From the NCBI GenBank assembly GCA_021209875.1, contig JAGYVD010000003.1, positions 1,178,001 through 1,242,000 of the forward strand: DNA of 64,000 bases, written 5' to 3'. The position numbers and the translations under genes were made by a program. This stretch comes from Rosellinia necatrix (Eukaryota > Ascomycota > Sordariomycetes > Xylariales > Xylariaceae). The notes beneath the pieces are model-generated. The model was not told the DNA's origin. It saw only the letters and a program-made list of their open reading frames with translations, and made no database searches. Each line of letters starts with the position of its first letter. Within the stretch, counting starts at the first letter, position 1. Below are positions 40,301-50,510 of this stretch, one piece after another.

Positions 40301-42814
40301 TAAACAATCATAATAAAACTTTTTATAAACTAAAAAGTTTTAATAACAGCTTTTATTAAAACATTATTAATATAAGCTGTTTATAAAAATTAAAACTAAT
40401 TTGTTTAATAAAGTTATAATAAAAATATTATTACAGCTATATAAAAATAAATAATATTTTACAGCTTATTTTTAAAAATATTATATAATATTAAATTAAA
40501 TTATAATATTTTTAATAAAAAATATTAGCTGTAATTATAACGTTAAAAAATAAAAACTAAAATTAATAAGCAGTTAAAAAACTTTTTTATAATTATAAAT
40601 TATTAAATATTAGAATATTTTAATATAAAATAATATTTAAACTTAAAATAAGCTAAATAAACTAAATTATTTTTAAAATATAATTTTCTAATTATTTTTG
40701 TTAAAAAAACGGAATAGCTAACGCTTTATTATATAAATCAAAAGATTTAATAATATATAAAGCTAAAAAATATATATATAAATATTCAGCAATTTTTAAT
40801 TTATTATTAATAAAATAAAACTAATATTTTTATAAACAGAAAAATATTAAATTTTTATATTAGTTTTAAAAAGAAATTAAAAATTAATTAGTTTTTAGCT
40901 AGTTAATAAAATATAAAAAAACTAAAAAACTTTAAAATAAAAATTATTAATAAAAAGCTAAAAATAAAAAATAATAACTTTTAGCCATTTAAAACAGATT
41001 AATAATAATATATAAAAGCTAATAGTTTTTAATTATTTTTATTTAAAAACTAAGCTTATTTAAAAATTTATAACTATATATTTACTGCTTATTTAAATAA
41101 ATATAAAATTAAAAAATAATATTAAAAAATATTAATAGTTTAAACTAGTTAATAATTATAATATATATATAATAAACAATATAAAAGATTAACTGGCAAA
41201 AATATTTTATAATAAAATTTAAAGTTTTAAAACTATTATTAATTTTTATCTATATATAATAATATTTAATAATAAACACAGGTATAATAATACGTTAATT
41301 ATAATAAACCGTTTAAAAAAACAATAAATTATTTTTATATAATACAAGCTATAATAATTAATATAGCAAAATATATAATAAAAGCTTATTTAAAATATTA
41401 TATTTAATATATTTATAACTTTAATATTAAATAAAAACTATAATTTATTTTAGTTTTTATTAATAAATTATATAAATTAATAAATATAAAATATATATTA
41501 GCTTTTATAAAATATTATAAAACTATTAAATAAACAAAATAATAAATAAATATTTTAATTAATAATTAAAACTATATATTAATGATAGAGTCCCCGAAGG
41601 GGCCCGTATCAATCGAGCCAACGGCTCGTGTATTATTAGATTAGATAGGTTGCACAGGCTACGGCTGGCAACAGGTGGCCCACGGCCACCCCTGCAGGGG
41701 TTAATTCTAGACTTACTAGAATTCCCCACCTAGCAGAGGAATTAATAGAGGCATCTTTCTTTCCACCCTCATACCAATCTTCTCAATTAACTATTATTAA
41801 AATAACTAGTTAAAATAAATATTAGCAATAAATTATATTTAAACATTATTATTTTATAAGTTTATAAAACTATTATTATATAAAATAAAAATAAAATTTT
41901 AATATTTTTAATTTTAATTAAAAAATAAAACAGCCGCAGAAAAACTAAAAAACTATTAATTAAAAAAAACATTTAAAATAAAAACATAAAATGAAGCATT
42001 AAAAATAGTTTATTTTATAAACTCTGCTAAAAACATTTAAAATAAACTTAAATATAAATAATAAAACTTTAATTTTAATATAAAAACTATATATTAATAT
42101 TAAAAAAAACAATTATAAAAATAAACTGTTTATTTAATAAATTAAACTCTTTTATAATATAATAAAAGTTTAAAATAATTAATAAAAATAAAAACATGTT
42201 GATTTTAAAAATATTATTTAATTAAAAATTAATAAATTAATATTATATTAACTAATTATATTTATATTTAAATGATTTATTATTAGAATAAAAAGCTAAA
42301 AATTTAAACAAAACATTAATTAAACTATAAAAAAAATTTACTATAAAAAAATTAAAGCTTTAAAATATATTATAAAAGCTATAATATTAAATTAATTAAA
42401 AACATTAAAATATTAATAATAAATAATATTTAATAAAAACTTTAAAAATAATATAAAATTATTAAAAAAATTATAATATAAATTTAAAAGCAGCAGAACT
42501 TTTAATAAAATTAAACAATTAATTGTAAGCTATAAAAAACTAAATTTAATATAATATATAAAAATAATAATAAAACTATATAAAAAATATAATAAAGCAA
42601 AAATAAAAACAAATATAAACTAAAATAAACGCAAAAAAAAAATAATATAATATAAAAAAACTTACATAATAACTTAATAAGATAAAAGCTTAAAAAATAT
42701 TATATAAATAAATATTTAAAGCAATTTTTTTTATTAAAAAACGCTACATAAAAGTTGCAAGTTTAAAACCTAGACATATTTTATAAACAAGCTATTTTTT
42801 TTAAAAAAAAAATA
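37356..42814 (+). other. Interior of element D (main part), RIP-degraded
   Basis: This is AT-saturated, A-rich on the + strand, and collinear with D' only over its first ~490 bp. It should contain the gag-pol region of D by size, but no motif can be read safely. The only intact sequence inside it is the solo F LTR at 41583-41785. Confidence 0.6.
41583..41785. repeat. Solo LTR of the F family with perfect ATTAA target duplication
   Basis: This 203-bp sequence is inverted relative to the two LTRs of F. It begins TGATAGAGTCCCCGAAGGGG and ends AATCTTCTCA, and is flanked on both sides by ATTAA (41578-41582 and 41786-41790). It is the least mutated repeat in the compartment although its flanks are near-total A/T. 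It therefore gives the best picture of the original F LTR. Confidence 0.9.
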
Positions 42815-43051
42815 ATTATAAATAATTAGTCCTAGTCCTTCTTATAGCATGTATAGCACGCGCAAAATATCCGTACACTTGTTGCTAACTATAGTGCATA
42901 GACTGGACCTACTTTATACACCTGCATTTAGCCAGAATTCTAGTGGGCTAATTTCTCCTACTTACTCTTTCTTTTTTTCATCTATAGATTTTTTATATAA
43001 TATATTACTTATTGCTAGAGCCTTAACTTCTTATTTATGACTAGTGCAACA
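42815..43051 (+). repeat. 3' LTR of element D
   Basis: This LTR is about 237 bp and pairs with 7562-7795. Its left, inner end is strongly converted (ATTATAAATAATTAG where the 5' LTR has GTTACGGATGGCTGG). The right, outer end is well preserved and ends GACTAGTGCAACA. Gypsy copy B resumes immediately after it. Confidence 0.82.
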
Positions 43052-43576
43052 CACGCGACTTATAAAAAATATAACATTTTTAAACAATAAGTTTTATTTT
43101 TTAGTTTAATAAAAGCTGAACAAAACTATAGTAAAAAAAAACGTTTATAAACTAAAAATAATTTTAAAATATTAATTTAATTATAAGCAGAACAGTTTAA
43201 ACTATTTTATTACATAAAAAAAATAAAATTATAAGTTTAATTAATAAATAACAGAAAAGCAGCTGTAATACAGCTTATACTTAATATTAAACGCTAAAAA
43301 AACGCTTTTATAAAAACACATAATAAAAATTGCTAAAATTAGCAATAGCTTAAATTAACGCAGCACTTTAATACACGCTTTTTAAAAAACCGCTTACTTA
43401 AGCTCTTTTATCCTTTTTAAAACGTAATAAAACTACGCACTTTTTTATTTAGGACTAGCTTTAATAAGTAGGCCCTAGCCTATGCATTTTAGCTAGATCT
43501 ACAGATTAAATCAGAATACTTAGATTTTTATTTTCTATAATATATTTTTCACCACCCTATAGTGCACCTTTTAATA
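43052..43576 (+). mobile_element. Gypsy-like element copy B, right part
   Basis: This is the continuation of copy B after the D insertion. It matches about 2690-3258 of copy A, including the spared terminal segment at 43375-43575. It ends with CTATAGTGCACC as in copy A. It is the last recognisable transposon before the compartment edge. Confidence 0.8.
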
Positions 43577-44280
43577 AAACTTTTATTTTTTTATTTATAA
43601 AACAATTTCTTCTTTTTAATTTATATGTTAAATTTAGTTAATATGTAATATTAAAAAATTCTTTACAATAAAAGTTATATATAATTATAATTAAAATAAT
43701 TAAATATAAATTATTATAATCAACAAAAGTTTTAATATTTAACTAAAAATATTATTTTTATATATTTTAATTTTCAAAATGTAATTCATATTATCCTTTT
43801 CCTTTATTTATATATAATGTTATAACTATCTTTAAATATATATTCTCTTATTTATAACTTAATTTAATTTTTAAATGTCTAAAATGCTATAAAAATATAG
43901 CTTATGTTAAATAATTTCTTCTTTAAAAATAAAAGAAATGCTTATTATATTAGCTTTACTTTGTTTTCTTAAAATAATTATAAATTTAATGTTATATAAA
44001 TATAAATCTATAATAAACTAAAAATTATAATATTATTTATGTTATTTAAAAATTTAATTAATATAATTATTAAAAACAAAACTTTTATTTTTTATTTTTT
44101 GCTGTATTATTAGCTTTAAAAACATTTATTATATATTTATTATAGCTTTAATTTTACAGTTTTTTTTTTTTTTTTACATATATAAATATTTTAATTTATT
44201 TTTATTTCTTATGTTTTTATAAAACAAATTTAAAACTCTTTTAACCTTAATATGCTTAAAAGTTAAAGTTATAAAGAAAA
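43577..44280. other. AT-rich transition zone without gene
   Basis: This is AT-rich sequence with a less extreme and more balanced T/C composition than the elements to the left. No repeat partner or coding relic was found. It ends abruptly at about 44,280, where composition becomes normal. Confidence 0.55.
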
Positions 44281-45470
44281 AAGTTTGGTGGTAGGGCCCT
44301 GACACTAGTAGAACCCAATCATTATATCAAACAAGCGTACGTATATGCTGTTTGGGCTGGTGTCTATTGTCCTCTGGCAGCCAGGTAGGTGGGCCAGTCC
44401 TGTTATGATAGTTCCCGGTGATGATAACCACTCGACGCTGTGGGTTGTATCTCCCCTTACAGGGTGTGTTATGACTACTATACATACTACCCGCACATAG
44501 ACCGTTTCAGAAAATCTAGTCATGTAACTATTTATGGCCCCACATCCCTGACAGGCCACGTGCCACTTCCTTCTGCTACAGCGCTCGTGGATACTCTTTT
44601 AAAGCAAGGTCAAGCACTCAAAAACATGTTTTCATGTCGAATTCTTTCCCTATTATCACAGGGTCAATAGAGACGAAGCAAGATTCACCAAATACCAGAT
44701 GAGTTTACCAGCGGAGTTTAACATATTTGACAGGAATTACTGTGCAGCGCCCAAACATCAGGCGCCAAGCCATGTTCGGTTAATTATTTACATAAGCTAA
44801 CGGCCAGGCTGTGGGTGTTTTGTGCTGAACCTCTGTACCACACAGCCCCTTATACTCTTTATACTCCAACACGGTTGGTTAGTGGTGATAAGCACCCAGG
44901 CCGAGAGAAAGGTAGTAAACCTAACCACAACCACGCAATGGTGTTTTTCAACAACAAGCCTTCTTAGATGCTGTGCTTATATCCTAGAACCAGCGCCATA
45001 TATAACGCTGTTCTGCCTGGCAAAGATTACACGCTAGAGTTCGTTAACCTATTCGAAACTATCGAAGTGGTTCCGACCCCGCAACCCCTCATATGCCCGG
45101 ACCGTCGAAGAACTGCGTGTGAACAGATTGTTTTTCGGCCCTAAGTGGTCTCTATGCCCGTGCAATATAACCCTGCTACAGTATACCGGTGTTTAATCTC
45201 TAGGACAACCAAATCTCCGTACTTAGTCTCGCGCCAGGTACCAAGAACCACCATGCATAAACCACCATTTATAACCCGCGCGCCGTACGTGTATAAGGTT
45301 GAAGGTCTATTTTTATCCATGTCCCAGTGGGTGTGTTGTTTAATCTATCCCTGGGAAGGTATTGATGAAGTGAAGGGACGTCCTTGATGCCGATTCCCGC
45401 ATTATGAAAAAAACGCCTGTTGTTTTTCCTGAGATCCCTTCGGTTAAGACTCAGTCAGCAATGCTCGGAG
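44281..45470. other. Normal-composition boundary region, no convincing gene
   Basis: These are the first 1.2 kb outside the AT block. Several open frames of 58-84 codons exist on both strands (for example a 58-codon frame at 44968-45144 on +), but none has a recognisable domain, signal peptide or consistent splice structure. It could be a decayed gene or a promoter region for the minus-strand gene's 3' side. I assign no product. Confidence 0.4.
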
Positions 45471-45477
45471 GTTAATA

Positions 45478-46172
45478 CTAGATACATACCTGTGTCTCCC
45501 TCTTCTTCTGCCTCTTCCTGCGCAAAACAATGATTGCTATTACACCAAGCACCGACAACCCAGCTATAATTCAGTCCAAGTCAGCAACACCCCTCCCTAG
45601 CGAGTAGCAGTAGTGCCATAAGGAGGTGCCATACCTGCCGCTCCTACTCCGCCAATGAAAGCAGCACTCGGCACCGAGGGCATCGAGCTACTTGTTTGAG
45701 CAGGGTCCGTGGCCATCACTGTAGATGTTGTACTTGCCCTCGTTGTGCCCATGCCCGTCGTCTGGCCATTGCCAACCCCACTGCTTCGAGTTGGCCCCGA
45801 TGTCACAGCTGTAGTGGTGCTGGGTTTGGCCGTGACTGTCACAGTTACAGGGTTTGCACTCACGGTCACAGACGTAATGACTATCGCTGTCTGTGCCGGT
45901 GCCGTCACCGTTCTGGTTGGGGATCGGACACTTGTCTCCCCTGCCAGGGTCCCCTTCGGTGTTGTTATCAACACTGTTGTTTCCCGTGTGGGCGAAGAGG
46001 GTGTGCTGGGCTGAACCGTCCTTGTGGGTGATTGTGTGACGGTCCGCGTGGGAGTTGGCGTCAACTGCTGCTCTTCGTCACTGTCATCGTTGTCACTGCC
46101 TGCGTTTCGAGGAATGCGGGTATCGATGTATGGGAGAGCAGCCCTCCGTCTTCGCTTTGAGAGGCATGCCAT
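45478..46172 (-). CDS. Ser/Thr-rich single-pass membrane protein, two exons
   Basis: The gene model has exon 1 at 46172-45635, an intron at 45634-45564 (GTATGG...TATAG, 71 nt) and exon 2 at 45563-45478, giving 207 residues. The N-terminus is basic (KRRRR at 6-10) and is followed by an acidic patch (DNDDSDEE). About 120 Thr/Ser/Pro-rich residues come next with repeated TRTV/PTRTV words, suited to O-mannosylation. Splicing joins two halves of a hydrophobic helix (AAFIGG then AGLSVLGVIAIIVL), ending in a RRKRQKKR stop-transfer tail. The layout resembles fungal plasma-membrane or cell-wall stress-sensor-like proteins, but no sensor domain and no cleavable signal peptide is seen, so function is unknown. 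The start has a good context (A at -3, G at +4). A GTATGT donor near the end could add a further short exon. It is the gene nearest the AT compartment. Confidence 0.62.
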
Positions 46173-46963
46173 TCTGTATTACGGTGGGCAGTTTCTGCGA
46201 GTGCGAATCGTGTATGAACTCTTCGATCGCCTGAAATTTCAGAGGAAGTATGAGCGTCTACTTCACGATAATGCGGGAAGTAAGGTAGCTTTCTACACCA
46301 GAAAGGAAACAAGACCGGGGGCTTGGGGCTGTGTTTGCTTTCAAAATTACCTGTCCCCGCCGACCCTGTCGATCTTGGTTCGTTTTCCGAGCACGGATGA
46401 TGTGTATGTGGGCCCTGCGATCTCTAACTACCCTTGTCAAGGCTTTAGTTAAGCTTTCGGTTCCGTTGATACACGTGTCTCTCGTCGATGGAGTGATTGG
46501 TACGTTTTGCGTTGAAGTTTCGGACAGGGTATGGGATGGGTGACAGTGCTCCGCCATTACCCGCCCGGCCTAATGCCGGCTTGCCGGTGATCCGGGGGCT
46601 TAGGCCATTGAAAACGTAGTATCATTAATTTTCCTATAATGGAAAAAGAAAAAACCGCACGTCTTCGTATTACGCGTCCTGATAAGCCTCAATTGTCGTT
46701 TCATAGAACATCATTTGTTCCAGTTGATGTTTCAACCGTTTTGCCGCGCGACATTGTGGCCCACTTGATCCATACTCGGTGCATCTGTAAAGATCTCGAC
46801 GATGTTTCTTTTCGACGTGGTGAAATGGTGATTCGCCTATAGGTGTGAACCGGGGTTCAGGGGTATTTCGTGGGCTTTGTCTTATAGGCGTCGAATAGCC
46901 AGCCTCTCTATATGGCTGCTTCTATCTAGCCTCAGGCAGGATCCTGATATCTGAAGAGTCGGC
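46173..46963. other. Intergenic region between divergent genes
   Basis: This is the shared upstream region of the minus-strand membrane protein and the plus-strand MFS gene. It holds a GC-rich inverted-repeat-like patch at about 46558-46610. A 67-codon open frame at 46639-46842 (+) begins with ATG but has no recognisable domain; it may be a chance ORF or a gene relic. No promoter element can be named. Confidence 0.4.
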
Positions 46964-49089
46964 ATGGAACAACAAGATGAGCGCGAATCATTGGCAGCTG
47001 CGGCCGTTCGTTCTTCTATTCGCTTAACCTCTACTTTATACGCCACAGCTGCTACTAGTATTCAGCTCATTTCTATAGATCCCCAGTACGATCCGGAGCG
47101 GTATCACGATGACGTACCAGTGCCAACTCGGAAGTCGAAGGCCAATTCCTTCCCGCTGGGTAGGCATTATCAGCCAAGCTGGAAGGCACCGCCATCGCCA
47201 ATACTACGAGATTTCAACTTGAGGGGAGACCAGCAGCGAGTTACGATCGGTCTGTCTGATGATGCTCGCAGGATTGAAACTTTCAATGATCCTAACGTAA
47301 TAGATCCGAGAGAGCAGATTGAAGAGAGGCCGACGACCCCAGCACCCGAGCCAGAACGACCGTACCATGCCTTCCCAAAAAGCCGAAAAAAGCTGCTCAT
47401 TGGTATTATCGGTGTCGCGGGTCTGTTCTCGGGGTTGTCGTCCAATATATACTTCCCATCGCTGGACGCCATTGCGAAGGTAGGTTCGGCATATACTTTT
47501 ATCTGGACGGCATCGCAGTGACTAAAAAGGAATAGGATCTGAATGTCAGCCTCGAAGCTGTTTCCCTGACTATTACGTCTTATTTGATTATCCAAGGCAT
47601 ATCACCGTTGTTTTGGGGTTCATTGTCGGATACAGTGGGACGGCGACCCATCTATATTGCGTCTTTCGCGGTCTACATTATTTCCAATATTGCTCTTAGC
47701 TTCTCCCCCAACTTTGCCGTTCTACTTGTTTTCAGAGGCTTGCAAGCTGCGGGAAGCGCTTCGACTGTTAGCATTGGTAAGTGATATGTCGCCCGGCTTG
47801 GCTTCCGGTGTCGGATTATCTAATATCCAACTAGGCAATGGTGTCATCCAAGACATTTCCCCCCCAGCCGAAAGAGGTGCTTTTATCAGTTTCTATCAAG
47901 CCAGTAAGCGAAAAATCACCACCATGTCTTACCTGATTAGTATTGCTAACTAGCAATTATCTCGTTAGTTCGTAACTTTAGCATTGCTATCGGCCCCGTC
48001 CTTGGCGGCCTTTTGGCGAACTTCTTTGGCTTTCGGTCCATCTTCATTTTTCTTGTTATCCTTTCGTCTCTTGTCACTGTTATGATCATCATATTTCTCC
48101 CGGAAACATTACGCAGTATCGCAGGTGACGGTTCACTACGACTCACTGGTATCCATCAGCCCCTTATCGCTCGATTTATCAAGGAGCCTTCTTACATGCA
48201 GGACCCAGACGAATCGGTTCAGCGAAAGAAAGTAACCCTTATTACCTTTATTGAGCCCCTAAAACTTCTGGGTGAGAAGGACATACTGTTAAACCTACTG
48301 TTTGGCGGCGTGATATATGCCATCTGGAGTATGGTGACCTCTAGTACTACTGGGCTTTTCAAGTCGCGATTTGGTCTGAGCGATCTTCTTCTTGGTCTGG
48401 CATTCCTGCCAAATGGTACACAACTTTCCTACACAATCCCCCCCGGCCGTGGCGTTCAGCTAACAGAGATGCCTGCGGGCTAGGATTCGGCACAATTATT
48501 GGCTCTACGATTGTCGGCAAGCTCATGACACGCGACTATAAAACTGCTGAGGCCGCATACAAAGCTAAGCACAATTTACCGTCGAGTTACCAGCTCCCGG
48601 CTAAGAACCTGCCTGCGGACTTCCCCATCGAGCATACGCGCCTACGCAATCTACCCTGGATCACGGTCTTATTTGTGGCCGCTACAGCTGGGTATGGATT
48701 CTCGCTCGCGGATACCACCATGGCGTCTACGCCTGGCTGGATCGCGGTCCCTCTGGTATTACAGTTCTTGATCGCGGCAGCAAGCAACGCCGTCTTCGCA
48801 CTCAACCAGACACTCGTGTCGGACCTATGCCCCGGCAAGCAAGGGTGCCAGCAGCACTGCAATCAATAACCTGGTGAGATGTGGGCTTGGCGCAGTCGGC
48901 GTTGCTTTCGTTGAGGTCATGATAACAGACGTGGGCCCCGGTCCGGCGTTTCTGGGGCTGGCCTTGATCACAGTCGCTACAACGCCCTTTGCGGCGGTGA
49001 ACTGGTTCTGGGGACAGGAGTGGAGAGCTGCCAGGCTCGGAATGAATGTAAAGATGGTGAGTGAGAAGATGAAGACGCAGAAGGTCTGA
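46964..49089 (+). pseudogene. MFS multidrug transporter (DHA1, QDR-like), frameshifted near 3' end
   Basis: This would be a proton-coupled drug exporter of the plasma membrane with 12 transmembrane segments. Exons are 46964-47479, 47536-47776, 47835-47903, 47969-48415 and 48484-49089. The introns (56, 58, 65 and 68 nt) have GT...AG ends, and the branch box GCTAAC is clear in the last two. Residues 1 to about 145 are a cytosolic hydrophilic tail. MFS motif A (GSLSDTVGRRP) is near residues 200-210 and the antiporter-type motif (GPVLGG) near 285. In the last exon CAAG is tandemly duplicated (48836-48843), shifting the frame. As written, translation ends at 48869 (552 residues) and loses the last two or so helices; the other frame continues with clear family sequence to the stop at 49089. 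Without the extra four bases the exon sum is an exact multiple of three (624 residues). It is either a recent pseudogene or an assembly error. Confidence 0.82.
48836..48843 (+). repeat. 4-bp tandem duplication (CAAG CAAG) breaking the MFS frame
   Basis: The sequence GGCAAG CAAG GGTGCC encodes the PGKGASS segment typical of this transporter family if one CAAG is absent. With both, the frame shifts by one and a TAA follows at 48867-48869. No plausible GT/AG pair exists here to splice the extra bases out. Confidence 0.75.
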
Positions 49090-49763
49090 TACCGATCTGG
49101 CGGCGACTTAACCCATAGAAGATGTGGGAAGTATACGCACTAGAATTTGGGGGGGAGGGGGGGGGGAGTTTGTAGGTTGACGCTTGTCCTTACACGGTTT
49201 GGCATTGGAGCCTCTTTAGGTTATATATGTGCCCTATGCTCCATACAGTCATATTGCGGTTAGTTCTTCGGCATCAGCGCCGATAGAGATGTCTAAGTAT
49301 CCCTTGAATTTGGTCTACTCTTCGCGATCGTATCAAGTATTGGCCGTAACAACCCAGCGAGACGATGACGGTCAGAAAGGAAATAGCTCTGCAGCCTATC
49401 TTCCCTTCTGCGTCCTGCCTGCGCCTCCCCTCCCCCCGTTGGCTCCGAGAACGTGGCGATTGAAAAGCGAAGTTGTAGATAGGATGGAGATCTAGTAATT
49501 GACATGAAGGCGCCCCTTACGGGCAGCAGCATCACTACCCAAAGCCACCTTCTTACATAGTTCTTGAATCCTAAACCGGCACAACCCCCGTGTTACTCTA
49601 TGCCAACTCCCGAGCCCTAGCTAGTTCCTCCTAGGCGTCACGATGGCCGGCGCTCCTGAGCATCCTCACCAGTTATGCACTAAGAGCATGCAAAAAATCT
49701 ACTGTAGTAAGACATCGCCGCCAGTTCTTCTTACACGAACACACGAGTTAGTAGTATTCGAAG
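49090..49763. other. Intergenic, poly-G tract near 49150
   Basis: This is the downstream region of the MFS gene. It includes a G-rich run (about 49148-49168) and short open frames on both strands without recognisable content (for example 49229-49495). No gene is assigned. Confidence 0.4.
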
Positions 49764-50424
49764 ATGAGCGAGGAGGGCGCCATGCTTAATACTATTCAGA
49801 GGCCGAGAATTCGATCGCCTCTCAAAGTCCTGTGGCCCAGTCCGAACACGAGCGACGATAACGATATCGTCGAAGTTGAGTATGCTCACGTATATTCCCA
49901 TTTGCTTGCTCCCTCGCGCCATCCCCCACGCTCGGATTATGATCTACAAATGCGGCCTAGATGGCACATCAATGCCCCAAGACCCGTCTCAAGCTTTGGG
50001 GTGAAGAGCTGATAAGGGGTCTGCATGATTTTCGTAACGATGCTCCGTAACGCCCTATTGTATTCGTAGTTAATAGCCTTGGCGGGCTAGTCGTAATACA
50101 CGTGCACTACTTCGTATCAATTAACTTTCAAACGCCTTGGAGCAAGACTGTCGACTGCAATTTGCTTGGCAGGGGTTGTTATATGCCGATCGCACCGAAA
50201 GACTTGAATACCTCCCAGCATCGACGGTTGGCTTTACGCCTCTCGGAACGCACGTTAGAGGCACTGAAATGCAAATCTTGGCGAATAGGGCTGCTTGGGT
50301 GATGACTCTAGCGGGTTCCTATGACGGTATGTTCATGGGGCTGGAGCTAGACAATAAGCACTTGGCAGGAAATGTCCATGGGAAGAATTTGCACATGTTC
50401 CTAGATGGGAACGTAGGCCCTTAA
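49764..50424 (+). pseudogene. Decayed alpha/beta-hydrolase domain of an NLR-type (SesB-like) protein
   Basis: Three frame fragments align in order with the lipase/esterase-like N-terminal domain found on many fungal NLR proteins. First, LKVLWPSPNTSDDNDIV with AHVYSHLL (49764-50012) corresponds to the N-terminal beta strand region. Next, in another frame and through one stop, LWGEELIRGLHDFRNDAP then RPIVFVVNSLGGLVV (about 49993-50095) is the nucleophile elbow; the usual GHSLGG reads VNSLGG, keeping the serine and losing the preceding histidine. Last, TPLGTHVRGTEMQILANRA with AAWVMTLAGSYDG (from about 50227) matches the GTPxRGT block. Frameshifts, one in-frame stop and an altered motif make it inactive. 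The NB-ARC domain is missing; the TPR relic at 51119-51515 may be from the same locus. Confidence 0.7.
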
Positions 50425-50510
50425 ATACTGACCATTTCAAGTTAGACAAGATTGAAGGATTGAATGATCCTTTATTCCTTATCGTCTTCAGGGGCTCTAT
50501 AATATTTGCG

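Larger units (their letters stand above)
7562..43051 (+). mobile_element. LTR retrotransposon D, 35.5 kb including nested E and F
   Basis: D is delimited by related direct repeats at 7562-7795 and 42815-43051 and splits gypsy copy B. With nested element E (8107-37355) and the solo LTR at 41583-41785 subtracted, D is about 6 kb, the usual size of a fungal gypsy or copia element. Its internal sequence is 7796-8106 plus 37356-42814. No protein domain can be read with confidence because of saturation mutation; the strand is assigned from LTR and D' orientation and the A-rich + strand. The flanking duplication is approximate (CATGCA/CACGCG), and the first base of the LTR is uncertain by 1-3 nt. 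Confidence 0.83.
1..44280. other. AT-rich, RIP-mutated transposon compartment
   Basis: This block is almost pure A/T, broken only by short islands of normal composition, and contains no intact open reading frame of useful length. Surviving G and C sit mostly next to each other (AGC, GCT, ACG) or in CA/AAC contexts. Duplicated segments inside the block differ overwhelmingly by C/T and G/A changes, which is the signature of repeat-induced point mutation in ascomycetes. The islands at about 3.1-3.3, 4.2-4.3, 7.56-7.7, 8.1-8.2, 21.3-21.5, 34.9-35.0, 36.7-37.35, 41.6-41.8 and 42.83-43.04 kb are LTRs or element ends. It could be an ordinary AT isochore, a subtelomeric block or part of a centromere; no telomere repeat is present. 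Confidence 0.93.

Noticed and set aside
45696..46452. Plus-strand open frames (45696-46031, 45709-46014, 46024-46452)
   Set aside because: They are antisense shadows of the Ser/Thr-rich minus-strand gene, whose intron and membrane helix give a coherent model.
46639..46842. 67-codon ORF upstream of the MFS gene
   Set aside because: It has an ATG start but no domain, no splice partner and no context; kept only as a note in the intergenic entry.
48416..48459. Shorter 44-nt version of the fourth MFS intron, ending at CAG 48457-48459
   Set aside because: It would insert an unusual NRDACGL segment. The acceptor at 48482-48483 restores the family-like LPNGFGTIIG and places GCTAAC as the branch site.
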